Positions 32,929 through 41,439 of a stretch of 64,000 nucleotides of DNA are shown piece by piece. Made by a program: the position numbers and the translations under genes. The stretch comes from Leifsonia sp. SCN 70-46 (lineage in GTDB: Bacteria > Actinomycetota > Actinomycetes > Actinomycetales > Microbacteriaceae): positions 310,001 to 374,000 of the forward strand of contig MEFY01000002.1 of NCBI GenBank assembly GCA_001725325.1. The letters are read 5' to 3'. The notes under the pieces were generated by a model. That model ran no database searches, had not been told where the DNA came from, and saw only the letters and a program-made list of their open reading frames with translations. The first letter of the stretch is position 1. The number at the start of each line of letters is the position of its first letter.

Positions 32929-33518
32929 GCGGCTACACGATCCCGAACGTCGTCGCACAGCACCCCCGCGGCGACCGCGTCATGGACGTCTACTCGCACC
33001 TGCTCGCGGAGCGCATCGTCTACCTCGGCACGGCCATCGACGCCGGGGTGGCCAATGTGCTCATCGCGCAGCTGCTGCACCTCGAGGCGCAGGGCTCGGA
33101 GCAGGAGATCAACCTCTACATCAACTGCGAGGGAGGCGACATGACGGCGATGCTCGCGGTCTACGACACCATGCAGTACATCCAGTCGCCCGTCGCGACG
33201 ACGTGCGTGGGCCAGGCCGTGGCGGCCGGCGCCGTGCTGCTCGCCGCGGGCGCGGCGGGACGCCGGGCGGTGCTGCCGCACACGCGCGTCGTGCTGCACC
33301 AGCCCGCCGCCCAGGGGCGGGGGACTGTCCCCGACCTCATCCTGCAGGCCGACGAGGTCGTGCGCGTGCGCGGCGACATCGAGGTCATCCTCGAGAAGCA
33401 CACGGGCCAGCCGCTCGAGAAGCTGCGGCACGACACCGACCGCGACCGCGTGTTCACGGCGCAGGGCGCCGTGGACTACGGCCTGGTCGACCAGGTGGTG
33501 GTGCGCCGAAAGGACTAG
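32925..33518 (+). CDS. ClpP-like subunit lacking the catalytic serine (ClpR-like)
   Basis: The 197-residue subunit aligns over its whole length with ClpP. It keeps His125 (VVLHQP) and Asp174 (TDRDRVF), but the serine position is Ala100 (CVGQAVAAGAVLL). It also has INCEGGDM where ClpP has an NSPGGS-type oxyanion strand. It should therefore be proteolytically inactive and act as a structural or regulatory ring partner of the upstream subunit, like ClpR of plastids and cyanobacteria. The GTG start at 32925 overlaps the upstream stop. A sequencing error is unlikely, since the whole oxyanion region has drifted. Confidence 0.87.
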   Translation: MSGYTIPNVVAQHPRGDRVMDVYSHLLAERIVYLGTAIDAGVANVLIAQLLHLEAQGSEQEINLYINCEGGDMTAMLAVYDTMQYIQSPVATTCVGQAVAAGAVLLAAGAAGRRAVLPHTRVVLHQPAAQGRGTVPDLILQADEVVRVRGDIEVILEKHTGQPLEKLRHDTDRDRVFTAQGAVDYGLVDQVVVRRKD

Positions 33519-33793
33519 GCGGCGAGGAGCGTAGCCCCGCTGAGCTCGCGGGCCACATCGCCCGCGAGCTCGGAGAGGCTCGTGCCGAGCGCGCCCGCGA
33601 CTGCGGCGATCATCTCGCTCGACGGCTCCTTGCGCCCGCGCTCGATCTCGGAGAGGTACTGCGGCGAGATGCCCGCCCGCTCCGCGGTCTCGGTGAGGGT
33701 CTCGCCGCGGCCCGTGCGGGCGGCGCGCAGCTTCTCGCCGAGCACGTCGCGCCAGAGGGGCTCGGGCTTCGGGAACTCCAGGATGTCGGCCAT
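33515..33793 (-). CDS. XRE-family regulator, PopR/ClgR-like, with C-terminal LLAA
   Basis: The 92-residue protein has one helix-turn-helix (ETLTETAERAGISPQYLSEI, 31-50, then ERGRKEPSSEMIAAVAGALG). Size and position match ClgR/PopR, activators of clp genes in actinobacteria. It ends GATLLAA. In Streptomyces, PopR and ClgR are degraded by ClpP through C-terminal alanines, so this tail may be a degron giving feedback. It is convergent with the clpP pair, overlapping by 4 bases, and has a palindrome TTCTGCTGTGGGCAGAA upstream of its own gene at 33833-33849. Confidence 0.83.
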   Translation of the reverse strand: MADILEFPKPEPLWRDVLGEKLRAARTGRGETLTETAERAGISPQYLSEIERGRKEPSSEMIAAVAGALGTSLSELAGDVARELSGATLLAA

Positions 33794-34086
33794 GCCTCAT
33801 CGTATGACCGGGCCCGCGGGCATCCCGCGCGATTCTGCTGTGGGCAGAAGCGCCAGTCTGCACACGCGCGAGCGAGGGGCGGGAGGGTGGGCCGCCTTGC
33901 ATCGACCCACCCTCTCCGGGTGGCGGAGGAGCACCGAACCTCTATTCCGCGTCTCGACTCGACCGCTAGGTCGGTCGACGTCTGAGTACAGGATGCGTCG
34001 CAAGCCTGTGCCCGAGCACAGGTCGCGCTGGGAACTCGCCGAGATGCGACCGTGATCGCGAGATGCGCGCACATCTGCTCGCACCT
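33794..34086. other. Gene-poor spacer upstream of the PopR-like gene
   Basis: No protein gene is supported here. The stretch holds a -10-like TACGAT on the minus strand (33804-33799) for the PopR-like gene, the palindrome at 33833-33849 and a small stem CCTGTGC/GCACAGG (34005-34022). Nothing else is recognised. Confidence 0.5.
33833..33849. promoter_or_regulatory. Palindromic regulatory site TTCTGCT-N3-GGCAGAA
   Basis: TTCTGCTGTGGGCAGAA is a 17-base palindrome with one mismatch, about 40 bases upstream of the start of the PopR-like gene. It differs by one base from TTCTGCC-N3-GGCAGAA, which I recall as the PopR site of Streptomyces. Its core repeats upstream of the clpP pair at 32253-32265. 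Confidence 0.6.
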
Positions 34087-34110
34087 CGCCAACCTGCCCG
34101 CAGGTTGGCG
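34087..34110 (-). terminator. Hairpin terminator after the FprA-like gene
   Basis: Arms CGCCAACCTG (34087-34096) and CAGGTTGGCG (34101-34110) pair perfectly with loop CCCG, six bases beyond the stop of the reductase gene. No T-run follows, as is common in GC-rich actinobacteria. Confidence 0.7.
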
Positions 34111-34116
34111 GGAGGA

Positions 34117-35454
34117 CTACTGGTTGGAGACGCGGACCATCTCGTCGCGGTCGACGACCTTGATGCGCGCGCGCTCCTGGGGGGCCCCGAGCGCGATCTC
34201 GTGGGCGTCGAGGTTGTGCCAGCCGGTGATGTTGGTGAACTCGATGCCGCGGCTCTCGAGCAGCTCGACGATCGCCGACTCCTCCGGGTGCTCGGGGGTC
34301 CACCAGCTCGCCTGGTCGTTCACGACGTGCTTGATGGTCTCCATGGCGTCGCTCTTGGTGTGGCCGATGAGGCCGACCGGGCCGCGCTTGATCCAGCCCG
34401 TGGCGTAGACGCCGTGCACCTGCTCGTCGTTGTCGTCGAGCACCTGCCCCTCGCGGTTGGGGATGACGCCGCGCCTCTCGTCGAACGGGATGCCGTCGAG
34501 CGGCGACCCGAAGTAGCCGACGGCGCGGTAGAGCGCCTGCACGGCGACCTCGCGGATCTCGCCCGTGCCGCGCACGCCGCCCTCGCCGTCGGGCTCGGTG
34601 CGCTCGTACCTGAACACGGAGCCGTCGTACGAGACGGGGTTCGCGTAGAAGTGCAGGTGCAGGCGGCGCGAGGCCTGCCCGGTCTCGCGCGTGCGCCACT
34701 GCTGCAGCACGCGGTCGATCACGAGCACCTGCTTGTTGGTCTCGATGGCCTTCTTCGAGGCCTCGTCGTAGTCGAAGTCCTCGTCGTAGACGATCATGTC
34801 GACGTCGCGCAGCTCGCCGAGCTCGCGCAGCTCGAGCGGTGAGAACTTCACCTGGGCGGGGCCGCGGCGGCCGAACACGTGCACGTCGGTCACGGGGCTC
34901 GCGGCGAGGCCGTCGTAGACGTTCGCGGGGATCTCGGTGGGCAGCAGGTCGTCCGCGTGCTTGGCGAGGATGCGCGCGACATCGAGTGCGACGTTGCCGT
35001 TGCCGATGACGGCCACGGACTCCGCCTCGAGCGGCCACGTGCGCGGGAAGTCGGGGTGCCCGTCGTACCAGCTCACGAAGTCGGCGGCGCCGTACGACGT
35101 GGGCAGCTCGATGCCGGGGATGTCGAGGGGGGCATCCTTGATGGCGCCCGTCGAGAAGATGACGGCGTTGTAGTGCTTCTTGAGGTCGTCGAGCGTGATG
35201 TCGCGGCCGAAGTAGACGTTGCCGAACAGGCGGATGTCGCCCGCGTCGAGCACCTCGCGCAGGGCCGTGATGATGCCCTTGATGCGCGGGTGGTCGGGCG
35301 CGACGCCGTAGCGCACGAGGCCGTAGGGCGCGGGCAGCTGCTCGAACAGGTCGATGGAGACGTCGAACTGCTTCTCGGCCTTGAGCAGGATGTCGGAGGC
35401 GTAGATGCCCGCGGGGCCCGCGCCGACGACGGCCAGGCGAAGTTTCTCAGTCAC
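34117..35454 (-). CDS. Ferredoxin/adrenodoxin-type NADP+ reductase (FprA-like)
   Basis: The 445-residue flavoprotein has an N-terminal FAD site (LAVVGAGPAGIYASDILL, about 7-24), then FEQLPAPYGLVRYGVAPDHP (about 37-56) and an NADP site VAVIGNGNVALDVARILAK (about 148-166). The sequence ends with GWIKRGPVGLIGHTKSDA, the C-terminal FAD-contact block of FprA and adrenodoxin reductases. It passes electrons between NADPH and a ferredoxin. The GTG start at 35454 overlaps the stop of the polyprenyl synthase gene by one base, so it is the last gene of the menG operon, perhaps linked to quinone or redox metabolism. Confidence 0.9.
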   Translation of the reverse strand: MTEKLRLAVVGAGPAGIYASDILLKAEKQFDVSIDLFEQLPAPYGLVRYGVAPDHPRIKGIITALREVLDAGDIRLFGNVYFGRDITLDDLKKHYNAVIFSTGAIKDAPLDIPGIELPTSYGAADFVSWYDGHPDFPRTWPLEAESVAVIGNGNVALDVARILAKHADDLLPTEIPANVYDGLAASPVTDVHVFGRRGPAQVKFSPLELRELGELRDVDMIVYDEDFDYDEASKKAIETNKQVLVIDRVLQQWRTRETGQASRRLHLHFYANPVSYDGSVFRYERTEPDGEGGVRGTGEIREVAVQALYRAVGYFGSPLDGIPFDERRGVIPNREGQVLDDNDEQVHGVYATGWIKRGPVGLIGHTKSDAMETIKHVVNDQASWWTPEHPEESAIVELLESRGIEFTNITGWHNLDAHEIALGAPQERARIKVVDRDEMVRVSNQ

Positions 35455-36521
35455 TAGTTGGAGCGCTCCACAATCGAGTCGGCGAATCGGGTCAGGGCTT
35501 TCTTGACGGGTCCGTCGGGCAGGGGTGCGAGGGCGTCGACGGCCTCGCTCGACCAGCGGTGCGCCTCGGCGAGCGTGCGCGCGGTCACGCTGTGCTCGCG
35601 CAGCTCGGCGATCGCCGCGCTGAGGTCGGCCTCGTCGGCCTCGCCGTAGAACGCCGTCGTGACGTCGCGCTCGATGCGGCGCAGCAGGTCGTCGGCGTCG
35701 GAGTCGGTCGCGGCGAGCTCGCGCAGGTACAGCAGCGGCAGCGTCGAGACCCCGGCGCGCAGGTCGGTGCCGGCGGTCTTGCCCGTGACCTCCGACTTGT
35801 CGGAGAGGTCGATGATGTCGTCGACGAGCTGGAAGGCGACGCCGATCTTCTCGCCGAAGGTGCGCACGGGGATGACGTACTCCTCGGGCGCGTTGGAGAA
35901 GATGACACCGACCTCGGCCGCCGTCGCGATGAGGGAGCCGGTCTTGTCGGCGAGCACCTGGAGGTAGTGGGCGACCGGATCCTCGTCCTTGCGCGGACCG
36001 ATCGTCTCGTGCAGCTGGCCGAGGCACAGGCGCTCGAAGGTGTTGGCCTGCAGCGCGATGGCGCGCTCGCCGAGCGCGGCCACGAGCTTGCTCGCGCGCG
36101 CGAAGAGCAGGTCGCCCGTGAGGATCGCGACGGAGTTGCCCCACACCGTCTGCGCCGAGGGGACGCCGCGGCGCATCTGCGCCTCGTCCATGACGTCGTC
36201 GTGGTAGAGCGACGCGAGGTGCGTGATCTCCACGGCCTGCGCGGCGGTGATGACGTTGGCGTTGTTGCCGTCGCCGAGCTGCGCCGTGAGGAGCGTGAGC
36301 ACGGGGCGCACGCGCTTGCCGCCCGCGTCGAGCAGGTAGCGGCTCGTGGCATCCGCGATCTCGTCGGCGTAGGTCATCTGGCTGAGCAGGCCCGCCTCGA
36401 CGGTCTCGAGCCCGTCTTCGATGGCGGCTGCGAAGCGGCGCTCGTCGCTCGAGGCGAAGAGCCGTTCGCCGAGGCCGAGGGAGGAGCTGAGGGTGTTGCC
36501 GCGCCGCGCGCCCGGGGTCAC
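35454..36521 (-). CDS. Polyprenyl diphosphate synthase (menaquinone side chain)
   Basis: The 355-residue protein has both aspartate-rich motifs, YHDDVMDEA (first) and LVDDIIDLSDK (second), and the GGKRVRPVL substrate motif near residue 60. It extends an allylic diphosphate with isopentenyl units. Lying directly after menG (GTGA overlap at 36518-36521), it most likely supplies the side chain that MenA attaches. Chain length cannot be read reliably. The GTG start at 36521 is chosen from the overlap; a start further downstream cannot be excluded. Confidence 0.9.
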   Translation of the reverse strand: MTPGARRGNTLSSSLGLGERLFASSDERRFAAAIEDGLETVEAGLLSQMTYADEIADATSRYLLDAGGKRVRPVLTLLTAQLGDGNNANVITAAQAVEITHLASLYHDDVMDEAQMRRGVPSAQTVWGNSVAILTGDLLFARASKLVAALGERAIALQANTFERLCLGQLHETIGPRKDEDPVAHYLQVLADKTGSLIATAAEVGVIFSNAPEEYVIPVRTFGEKIGVAFQLVDDIIDLSDKSEVTGKTAGTDLRAGVSTLPLLYLRELAATDSDADDLLRRIERDVTTAFYGEADEADLSAAIAELREHSVTARTLAEAHRWSSEAVDALAPLPDGPVKKALTRFADSIVERSN

Positions 36522-37285
36522 GATCCGACGACCTTGATGGGGCGCGTCGCGGCTCCCTTGCGCTTGGCGACGGCCGCGAGCACCGCCGCGTCCGCGGGCT
36601 TGTGGCCGCGGTGCAGGGCGACGATGCCGCCCGTGAGGTTGCGGTAGGCGACGCGCGTGAAGCCCACGCCTCGGATCCACTGGCTCAGCTCGCCCTGGCC
36701 GGGCCACGCCTTGATCGACTCCGCGAGGTAGCTGTAGGCGGCCGGGTTCGAGCTCACGCGGTCGACGACCGTGGGCATGACGTACTGCAGGTAGGCCCAG
36801 TAGCCCGCCCGGAAGATCGCGATGGGCGGCTTGGAGAACTCGCACACCACGAGCCGGCCGCCGGGCTTGAGCACGCGGAACATCTCGGCGAGCGCCTGCT
36901 TCGGGTCGTTGACGTTGCGCAGGCCGAAGCTGATGGTCACGGCGTCGAACTGGTTGTCGGGGAACGGCAGCCTCTCGGCGTCGCCCTCGATGAACTCGAT
37001 CTTCTTGTGCTTGCGGCGCCCCTCGGCGACCATTCCCGCCGAGAAGTCGAGGGCGATCACCTCGGCACCCGAGCGCGCGAGGGCGGCGGAGCTCGTGCCC
37101 GTGCCGGCGGCGACGTCGAGGATGCGCTCGCCCTGCTGCGGGGCGACGGCGCGCACCATGGCCATGCGCCACAGCACGGCGTTGCCCGCCGAGAGCACGG
37201 TGTTCGTGCGGTCGTAGTGCTTGGCGACGTCGTCGAACATGCCGGACACCTGGTCGGGCTGCTTGTTCAGGTCGGCCTTACTCAC
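36518..37285 (-). CDS. menG: Demethylmenaquinone methyltransferase
   Basis: The 255-residue SAM-dependent enzyme has motif I in ILDVAAGTGTSSAALA (about 55-70), the UbiE/MenG stretch FPDNQFDAVTISFGLRNV (about 109-126) and LKPGGRLVVCEFSKP (about 140-154). It performs the last step of menaquinone synthesis, C-methylation of the quinone ring. It starts with GTG at 37285, six bases after a -10 TAGACT, so it is probably leaderless, and it is divergent from menF. It heads the menG-polyprenyl synthase-FprA operon. Confidence 0.93.
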   Translation of the reverse strand: MSKADLNKQPDQVSGMFDDVAKHYDRTNTVLSAGNAVLWRMAMVRAVAPQQGERILDVAAGTGTSSAALARSGAEVIALDFSAGMVAEGRRKHKKIEFIEGDAERLPFPDNQFDAVTISFGLRNVNDPKQALAEMFRVLKPGGRLVVCEFSKPPIAIFRAGYWAYLQYVMPTVVDRVSSNPAAYSYLAESIKAWPGQGELSQWIRGVGFTRVAYRNLTGGIVALHRGHKPADAAVLAAVAKRKGAATRPIKVVGS

Positions 37286-37345
37286 AGGTCAAGTCTAGGG
37301 TTCTCATCCACCGAGGGGGTTCGGAGCCGGAGGTAGGCTGGACAG
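37286..37345. promoter_or_regulatory. Divergent leaderless promoters of menG and menF
   Basis: On the minus strand TAGACT (37297-37292) is six bases before the menG GTG at 37285. On the plus strand TAGGCT (37334-37339) is six bases before the menF GTG at 37346. No ribosome site is seen for either gene. Confidence 0.65.
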
Positions 37346-38533
37346 GTGGACGTGAGCACCCGAGTCTCGGCCGACCACGGCTCGCTCCTCGACCACCTCG
37401 GCGCACGCTCGCCCCTCGCGTTCCTGCGCAACGGCGACGGCATCGTGGGCCTCGGCGCGGCGCTGCGGCTCGAGTTCTCCGGGCCCTCCCGCGTGCAGGA
37501 TGCGGCCGCCGCCTGGCAGCGCGTGGTGGCATCCTCGAGCGTGCACGACGCCGTGGAGCTCCCGGGCACGGGCCTCGTCGCCCTCGGCACCTTCGCCTTC
37601 GCGGACTCGTCGGCCGCCACGAGCGTGCTCATCGTGCCGAGCGTCATCCTCGGCCGCCGCGACGGCGTCAGCTGGTTGACCACGATCGGGGATGCGCCGC
37701 CCCCCGCCCCCGCGGGCCCGGCGTTCGCCGCCGACTTCGCGGAGGGAGCCCTCTCCGCCGACGGGTACCGCGCGGCCGTCGCCTCGGCGGTGGACGGCAT
37801 CAGGGCCGGCGCGGCGCGCAAGGTCGTGCTCGCGCGTGACATCGTCGCGGGCATCCCGGCGGACGCCGACCTGCGGCCCGTGATCGCCCGCCTCGCCCAG
37901 GCCTACCCCGACACGTTCACGTTCGCGGTCGACGGCCTCATCGGCTCGAGCCCCGAGACGCTCGTGCGCGCGCACCGCGGCACCGTGACGGCGCGCGTGC
38001 TCGCGGGCAGCGCCGCGCGGGGCGCGGATGCCACGGCCGACGCGACCGCGGCCTCCACCCTGGCGGCGTCCCGCAAAGACGTCGAGGAGCACTCGTTCGC
38101 CATCCGCAGCGTGCTCACGGCGCTCGCGCCGCTGAGCGAGGACCTCGTCTCGAGCCGGGCCTACCCGCTGCGGCTGCCCAACCTGTGGCACCTCGCGAGC
38201 GACGTGACGGGAACGCTCACGCGCGGCTCCTCCGCGCTCGACCTCGTCGCGGCCCTGCACCCCACTGCCGCCGTCGCGGGTGCGCCGACGGCCGCGGCGC
38301 TCGACCTCATCGCGTCGCTGGAGCCCTTCGACCGCGGCCGGTATGCCGGGCCGGTGGGCTGGGTCGACGCCCATGGCGACGGCGAGTGGGCCATCGCGCT
38401 GCGCTGCGCCCAGGTCGACGGAGAGCGCGTAACCGCCTATGCCGGTGCCGGGATAGTCGCGGGGTCGGACCCCGCGCGCGAGCTCGCCGAGACGGCGCTC
38501 AAGCTGCGGCCCGTCGTGGACGCGCTCAGGTAG
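37346..38533 (+). CDS. menF: Isochorismate synthase
   Basis: The 395-residue protein belongs to the chorismate-utilising family, with RKVVLARDI (about 153-161), GLIGSSPETLVRA (about 199-211), the CHO motif KDVEEHSFAIRSV (about 246-258) and HPTAAVAGAPTAAAL (about 308-322). It converts chorismate to isochorismate, the first committed step to menaquinone. A salicylate-pathway isochorismate synthase would look similar, but the surrounding men genes decide. The GTG start at 37346 fits a leaderless promoter. Its 3' end overlaps the convergent ppk2 gene by 8 bases. Confidence 0.9.
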   Translation: MDVSTRVSADHGSLLDHLGARSPLAFLRNGDGIVGLGAALRLEFSGPSRVQDAAAAWQRVVASSSVHDAVELPGTGLVALGTFAFADSSAATSVLIVPSVILGRRDGVSWLTTIGDAPPPAPAGPAFAADFAEGALSADGYRAAVASAVDGIRAGAARKVVLARDIVAGIPADADLRPVIARLAQAYPDTFTFAVDGLIGSSPETLVRAHRGTVTARVLAGSAARGADATADATAASTLAASRKDVEEHSFAIRSVLTALAPLSEDLVSSRAYPLRLPNLWHLASDVTGTLTRGSSALDLVAALHPTAAVAGAPTAAALDLIASLEPFDRGRYAGPVGWVDAHGDGEWAIALRCAQVDGERVTAYAGAGIVAGSDPARELAETALKLRPVVDALR

Positions 38534-39335
38534 CCGCGAGGCGCCGCTTCTGCTCCTCCACGTCGAAGTCGGCGGCGGGGTACTGCGGGTCGAGGGCGCG
38601 CAGGGCGTCGAGCAGCAGCCCCTGCACGGCCCACCGGGCGTACCACTTGTGGTTCGCGGGGACGACGTTCCACGGCGCATCCCGCGTCGACGTGCGCGTG
38701 AGCGCGATCTGGTAGGCCTCCTGGTACGCCGCCCAGTGCTCGCGCTCGTCGATGTCGCCGGGGTTGAACTTCCAGTGCTTGTCGGGCCGGTCGAGGCGCT
38801 CCTGCAGGCGCTGCTTCTGCTCGTCCGACGAGATGTGCAGCATGACCTTGATCACCGTCGTCCCCGACGCGACGAGCTCGGCCTCGAACTCGTTGATGAT
38901 GCCGTAGCGCTCCTCGATGACCTCGGGGGTGGAGAAGGCGCGCACACGGTGGATGAGGACATCCTCGTAGTGCGACCGGTCGAAGACGCCGATGATGCCG
39001 GGCTGCGGCAGCTCCTTGCGCACGCGCCACAGGAAGTCGTGCGCCTTCTCCTCGTCGGTCGGCGCCTTGAAGGCGTGCACGTGAACGCCCTGCGGGTCGA
39101 TGCCGCCGACGACGTGGCGCAGGATGCCGCCCTTGCCCGCCGTGTCCATGGCCTGCAGCACGAGCAGCACGCTCTCGGTGCCGCCGAACTTGCTCTCCGC
39201 GAAGAGCCGCTCCTGCAGGCTCCCGAGCTCGTCGAGGTTCTTCTCGAGCTGGTTCTCGGCGTGCTTGCGGTCGGGGGCGCCCGGCGTCGAGTCGGGGTCG
39301 ACCTCGGCGAGCTGGAATCCGTCTTCGACTCTCAT
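38526..39335 (-). CDS. Polyphosphate kinase 2-family phosphotransferase
   Basis: The 269-residue protein has the PPK2 Walker A in MDTAGKGGILRHV (about 68-80), Walker B in GVFDRSHYEDVLIHRV (about 116-131) and the lid region RDAPWNVVPANHKWYAR (about 219-235). PPK2 enzymes use polyphosphate to phosphorylate nucleoside mono- or diphosphates. The subclass (AMP or ADP directed) cannot be set by eye. The ATG at 39335 has a -10 TAGCGT six bases upstream, so it is probably leaderless. It lies between menF and menD but is unrelated to menaquinone chemistry. Confidence 0.9.
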   Translation of the reverse strand: MRVEDGFQLAEVDPDSTPGAPDRKHAENQLEKNLDELGSLQERLFAESKFGGTESVLLVLQAMDTAGKGGILRHVVGGIDPQGVHVHAFKAPTDEEKAHDFLWRVRKELPQPGIIGVFDRSHYEDVLIHRVRAFSTPEVIEERYGIINEFEAELVASGTTVIKVMLHISSDEQKQRLQERLDRPDKHWKFNPGDIDEREHWAAYQEAYQIALTRTSTRDAPWNVVPANHKWYARWAVQGLLLDALRALDPQYPAADFDVEEQKRRLAAT

Positions 39336-39347
39336 GCCCCCACGCTA
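39336..39347 (-). promoter_or_regulatory. Leaderless promoter -10 of ppk2
   Basis: On the minus strand TAGCGT (39347-39342) is followed by six bases and the ATG at 39335. Confidence 0.55.
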
Positions 39348-39367
39348 TCCATGCCGTCCCGCTCCCG

Positions 39368-39435
39368 CTCGTGTCTCGCTGATTCTCTTGTGGCGCGCAA
39401 ATGTGCACTCCACGTGCACATTAGCGAGACACGAG
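39368..39435. repeat. Nested double palindrome between menD and ppk2
   Basis: The outer arms CTCGTGTCTCGCT (39368-39380) and AGCGAGACACGAG (39423-39435) pair over 13 bases. Inside lies a second perfect stem AATGTGCAC (39400-39408) with GTGCACATT (39414-39422). It begins 6 bases beyond the menD stop and may end that transcript. The two-tier structure is more elaborate than a usual terminator. Confidence 0.75.
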
Positions 39436-39440
39436 GGGAG

Positions 39441-41072
39441 CTAACGCGGGAGCGGCACCTCCACGATCGTGGGGCCCGAGGATGCCGTGAGCGCCTGGTC
39501 GAGCTGGCCGCGGGTGTCGACGCGCACGTACGACCACCCGTAGGCCGCGGCGAGGGACTCCACGGAGACCTGCTGCGCCGTGAGCATCACGCGGTCGAAC
39601 CCCTCCCCCGCGCTGCGCGCGACCTCGAGGCCGTCGAATATCGTGCCGCCGTTGTCGTTGCCGACGATGACCTGGATGCGCGGCCGCGGCTCGCCGACGC
39701 CGAACAGCAGCGCGCCCGCGTCGTGCAGCAGGGCGAGGTCGCCGAGCAGCACGCGCGTCGTGCCCTTCTGGTCGGAGGCGAGGGCGATTCCGATCGCGGT
39801 GGAGATCGTGCCGTCGATGCCCGCGAGGCCGCGGTTGGCGTGCACGCGCACCTTCTTGCCCGGCACCGTGCGGTCGACCTCGCGGATGAGCCGGGATGCC
39901 CCGAGCACGAGCCGGTCGTGCGGCCACGTCGCGCGCCACACCGCCTCCGCGAGCGACTTGCGCGTCACGGCCGTGCGCACCGCGGCGAGCTCGGCCTCCG
40001 CGTGCTCGCGCGGGCCCGCCGTGCTGTCGGGGGCCACGTCGTCCGTCGTGACGAGGGAGCGGGATGCGGCGACCCAGCGTCCGGCCCACTCGCGCGGGGC
40101 GGGGTCGCCCTCGACGGCCACCGCGTCGACGAAGGCCGCGACACGGTGCCCGGGGTTGTAGTCCTCCGCGCCGGGGCCGCGCACGACCACGACTTCGACG
40201 TCGTCGCGCTGCAGGAGCGCCGGCACCTCGCGCGAGAGCGTGGGATGCCCGAACACGACGGCCCGGCGCACGGCGCCCCCGAACTCGGGCTCCGCGAGCA
40301 TCTCGCGGTAGGCCACGACGAGCTGCGGGCCGAAGTGGGCGCCGCTCGAGACCTCGGCGAGGAGCGGCACGCCGAGCTCGCGCGCGACCTCCTCGGCGCG
40401 CTCGCCCGCACCGGTGCCCGCGATGACGACGGTGCCGGGCGCGGAGGCGATCGACGTCGGTGAGATCCCGGCGCGCTCGACCGGCTCGGCGGGGTCGATG
40501 CTGCCGATGCCCGGGCCGATCGCCCCCGACAACGGCTCCCGGAACGCGAGGTTGAGGTGCACGGGCCCGCGGGCGGCGGCCGCGACCGCGTCGCGCGCGA
40601 GCTCGCGCGCCGCATCCTGCTCGCCGGGCTCGCCCGTGGGCGCCCCGACATCCCAGGTGCGCTGCACCGCGGCGCCGAAGATGCCCGGCTGCGTCGTGGT
40701 CTGGTTGGAGCCGATGCCGCGCAGCTCGTCCGGGCGGTCGCCGCTCAGCACGATGAGGGGCACGCCCGAGTGGTGGGCCTCGAGCACGGCGGGGTGCAGG
40801 TTCGCGACGGCGGTGCCGGAGGTCGTGATGACGAGCACGGGGGTCTGCGTCTCGACGGCGAGGCCGAGCGCGAGGAATCCCGCGACCCGCTCGTCGATGC
40901 GCACCCGCAGCCTGAGCTGTCCGAGGCGCTCGAGCTCGGCGGCGGCGAGGGCGAGGGCCTGGGAGCGCGAGCCGGGGCTCAGCACGACGTCGCGCACGCC
41001 GGAGGCGACGAACTGCTGCAGGAGGGCCACCGAGAAGTCGGTGGCCGGCGACTCAGTCTTTGGGCGGGTCAT
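39441..41072 (-). CDS. menD: SEPHCHC synthase (2-succinyl-5-enolpyruvyl-6-hydroxy-3-cyclohexene-1-carboxylate synthase)
   Basis: The 543-residue thiamine-diphosphate enzyme has an N-terminal pyrimidine domain ([15 protein letters not shown], about 29-43; [12 protein letters not shown], about 59-70) and a C-terminal ThDP site, [14 protein letters not shown] to [11 protein letters not shown] (about 444-485). It joins isochorismate and 2-oxoglutarate with loss of CO2. The ATG at 41072 lies within the end of the small PLDc_N gene upstream (20-base overlap), indicating one transcript. It ends just before a nested palindrome. Confidence 0.92.
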   Translation of the reverse strand: MTRPKTESPATDFSVALLQQFVASGVRDVVLSPGSRSQALALAAAELERLGQLRLRVRIDERVAGFLALGLAVETQTPVLVITTSGTAVANLHPAVLEAHHSGVPLIVLSGDRPDELRGIGSNQTTTQPGIFGAAVQRTWDVGAPTGEPGEQDAARELARDAVAAAARGPVHLNLAFREPLSGAIGPGIGSIDPAEPVERAGISPTSIASAPGTVVIAGTGAGERAEEVARELGVPLLAEVSSGAHFGPQLVVAYREMLAEPEFGGAVRRAVVFGHPTLSREVPALLQRDDVEVVVVRGPGAEDYNPGHRVAAFVDAVAVEGDPAPREWAGRWVAASRSLVTTDDVAPDSTAGPREHAEAELAAVRTAVTRKSLAEAVWRATWPHDRLVLGASRLIREVDRTVPGKKVRVHANRGLAGIDGTISTAIGIALASDQKGTTRVLLGDLALLHDAGALLFGVGEPRPRIQVIVGNDNGGTIFDGLEVARSAGEGFDRVMLTAQQVSVESLAAAYGWSYVRVDTRGQLDQALTASSGPTIVEVPLPR

Positions 41073-41385
41073 CGTCGAGGTCGGCGAGCTCCTGCTCGAG
41101 CCTGCGGATGCGCTCGTCCTGCTCCTCGTCGCGGCGCAGGTTGGCGAGGAACGACGGGTCGTCGTCGGGGGCGATCGTGCGGGACTCACCTCCGCGCGAG
41201 CCGCCGCGCTGCTTGCCGAGGATGATCCACAGCAGCGCGCCCACGACGGGCAGGAGGATGACGAGGATCCACACGGGCTTCGGGAGCGCACGGACGCGCG
41301 TGCGGTCGGTGAGGGCCAGGTCGACGTAGGCGAAGACGTACAGCCCGATGACCACGAGAGCCAGGATGGGGAGCAGCCGTGCCAT
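41053..41385 (-). CDS. Small PLDc_N-domain membrane protein
   Basis: The 110-residue protein has two membrane segments (about 4-24 and 38-57) with the PLDc_N pattern [20 protein letters not shown], then a charged, probably coiled tail ([20 protein letters not shown], about 84-103). It lacks any HKD catalytic motif. Proteins of this kind are often found next to menD in actinobacteria, but their role is unknown. The ATG at 41385 has TAGACT six bases upstream, so it is leaderless. It overlaps menD. Confidence 0.85.
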   Translation of the reverse strand: MARLLPILALVVIGLYVFAYVDLALTDRTRVRALPKPVWILVILLPVVGALLWIILGKQRGGSRGGESRTIAPDDDPSFLANLRRDEEQDERIRRLEQELADLDDDPPKD

Positions 41386-41439
41386 GACCCAAGTCTAGGC
41401 GCGCATCCTGCACGCAGGCCGGGTGCCTACACTTGCAGG
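41386..41439. promoter_or_regulatory. Divergent leaderless promoters
   Basis: On the minus strand TAGACT (41397-41392) lies six bases before the ATG at 41385. On the plus strand TACACT (41428-41433) lies six bases before the GTG at 41440. Confidence 0.62.

Noticed and set aside
33582-34055. A small plus-strand protein gene in the spacer after the clpP pair
   Set aside because: It lies opposite the XRE gene, is Arg/Ser-rich without family features and has no ribosome site.
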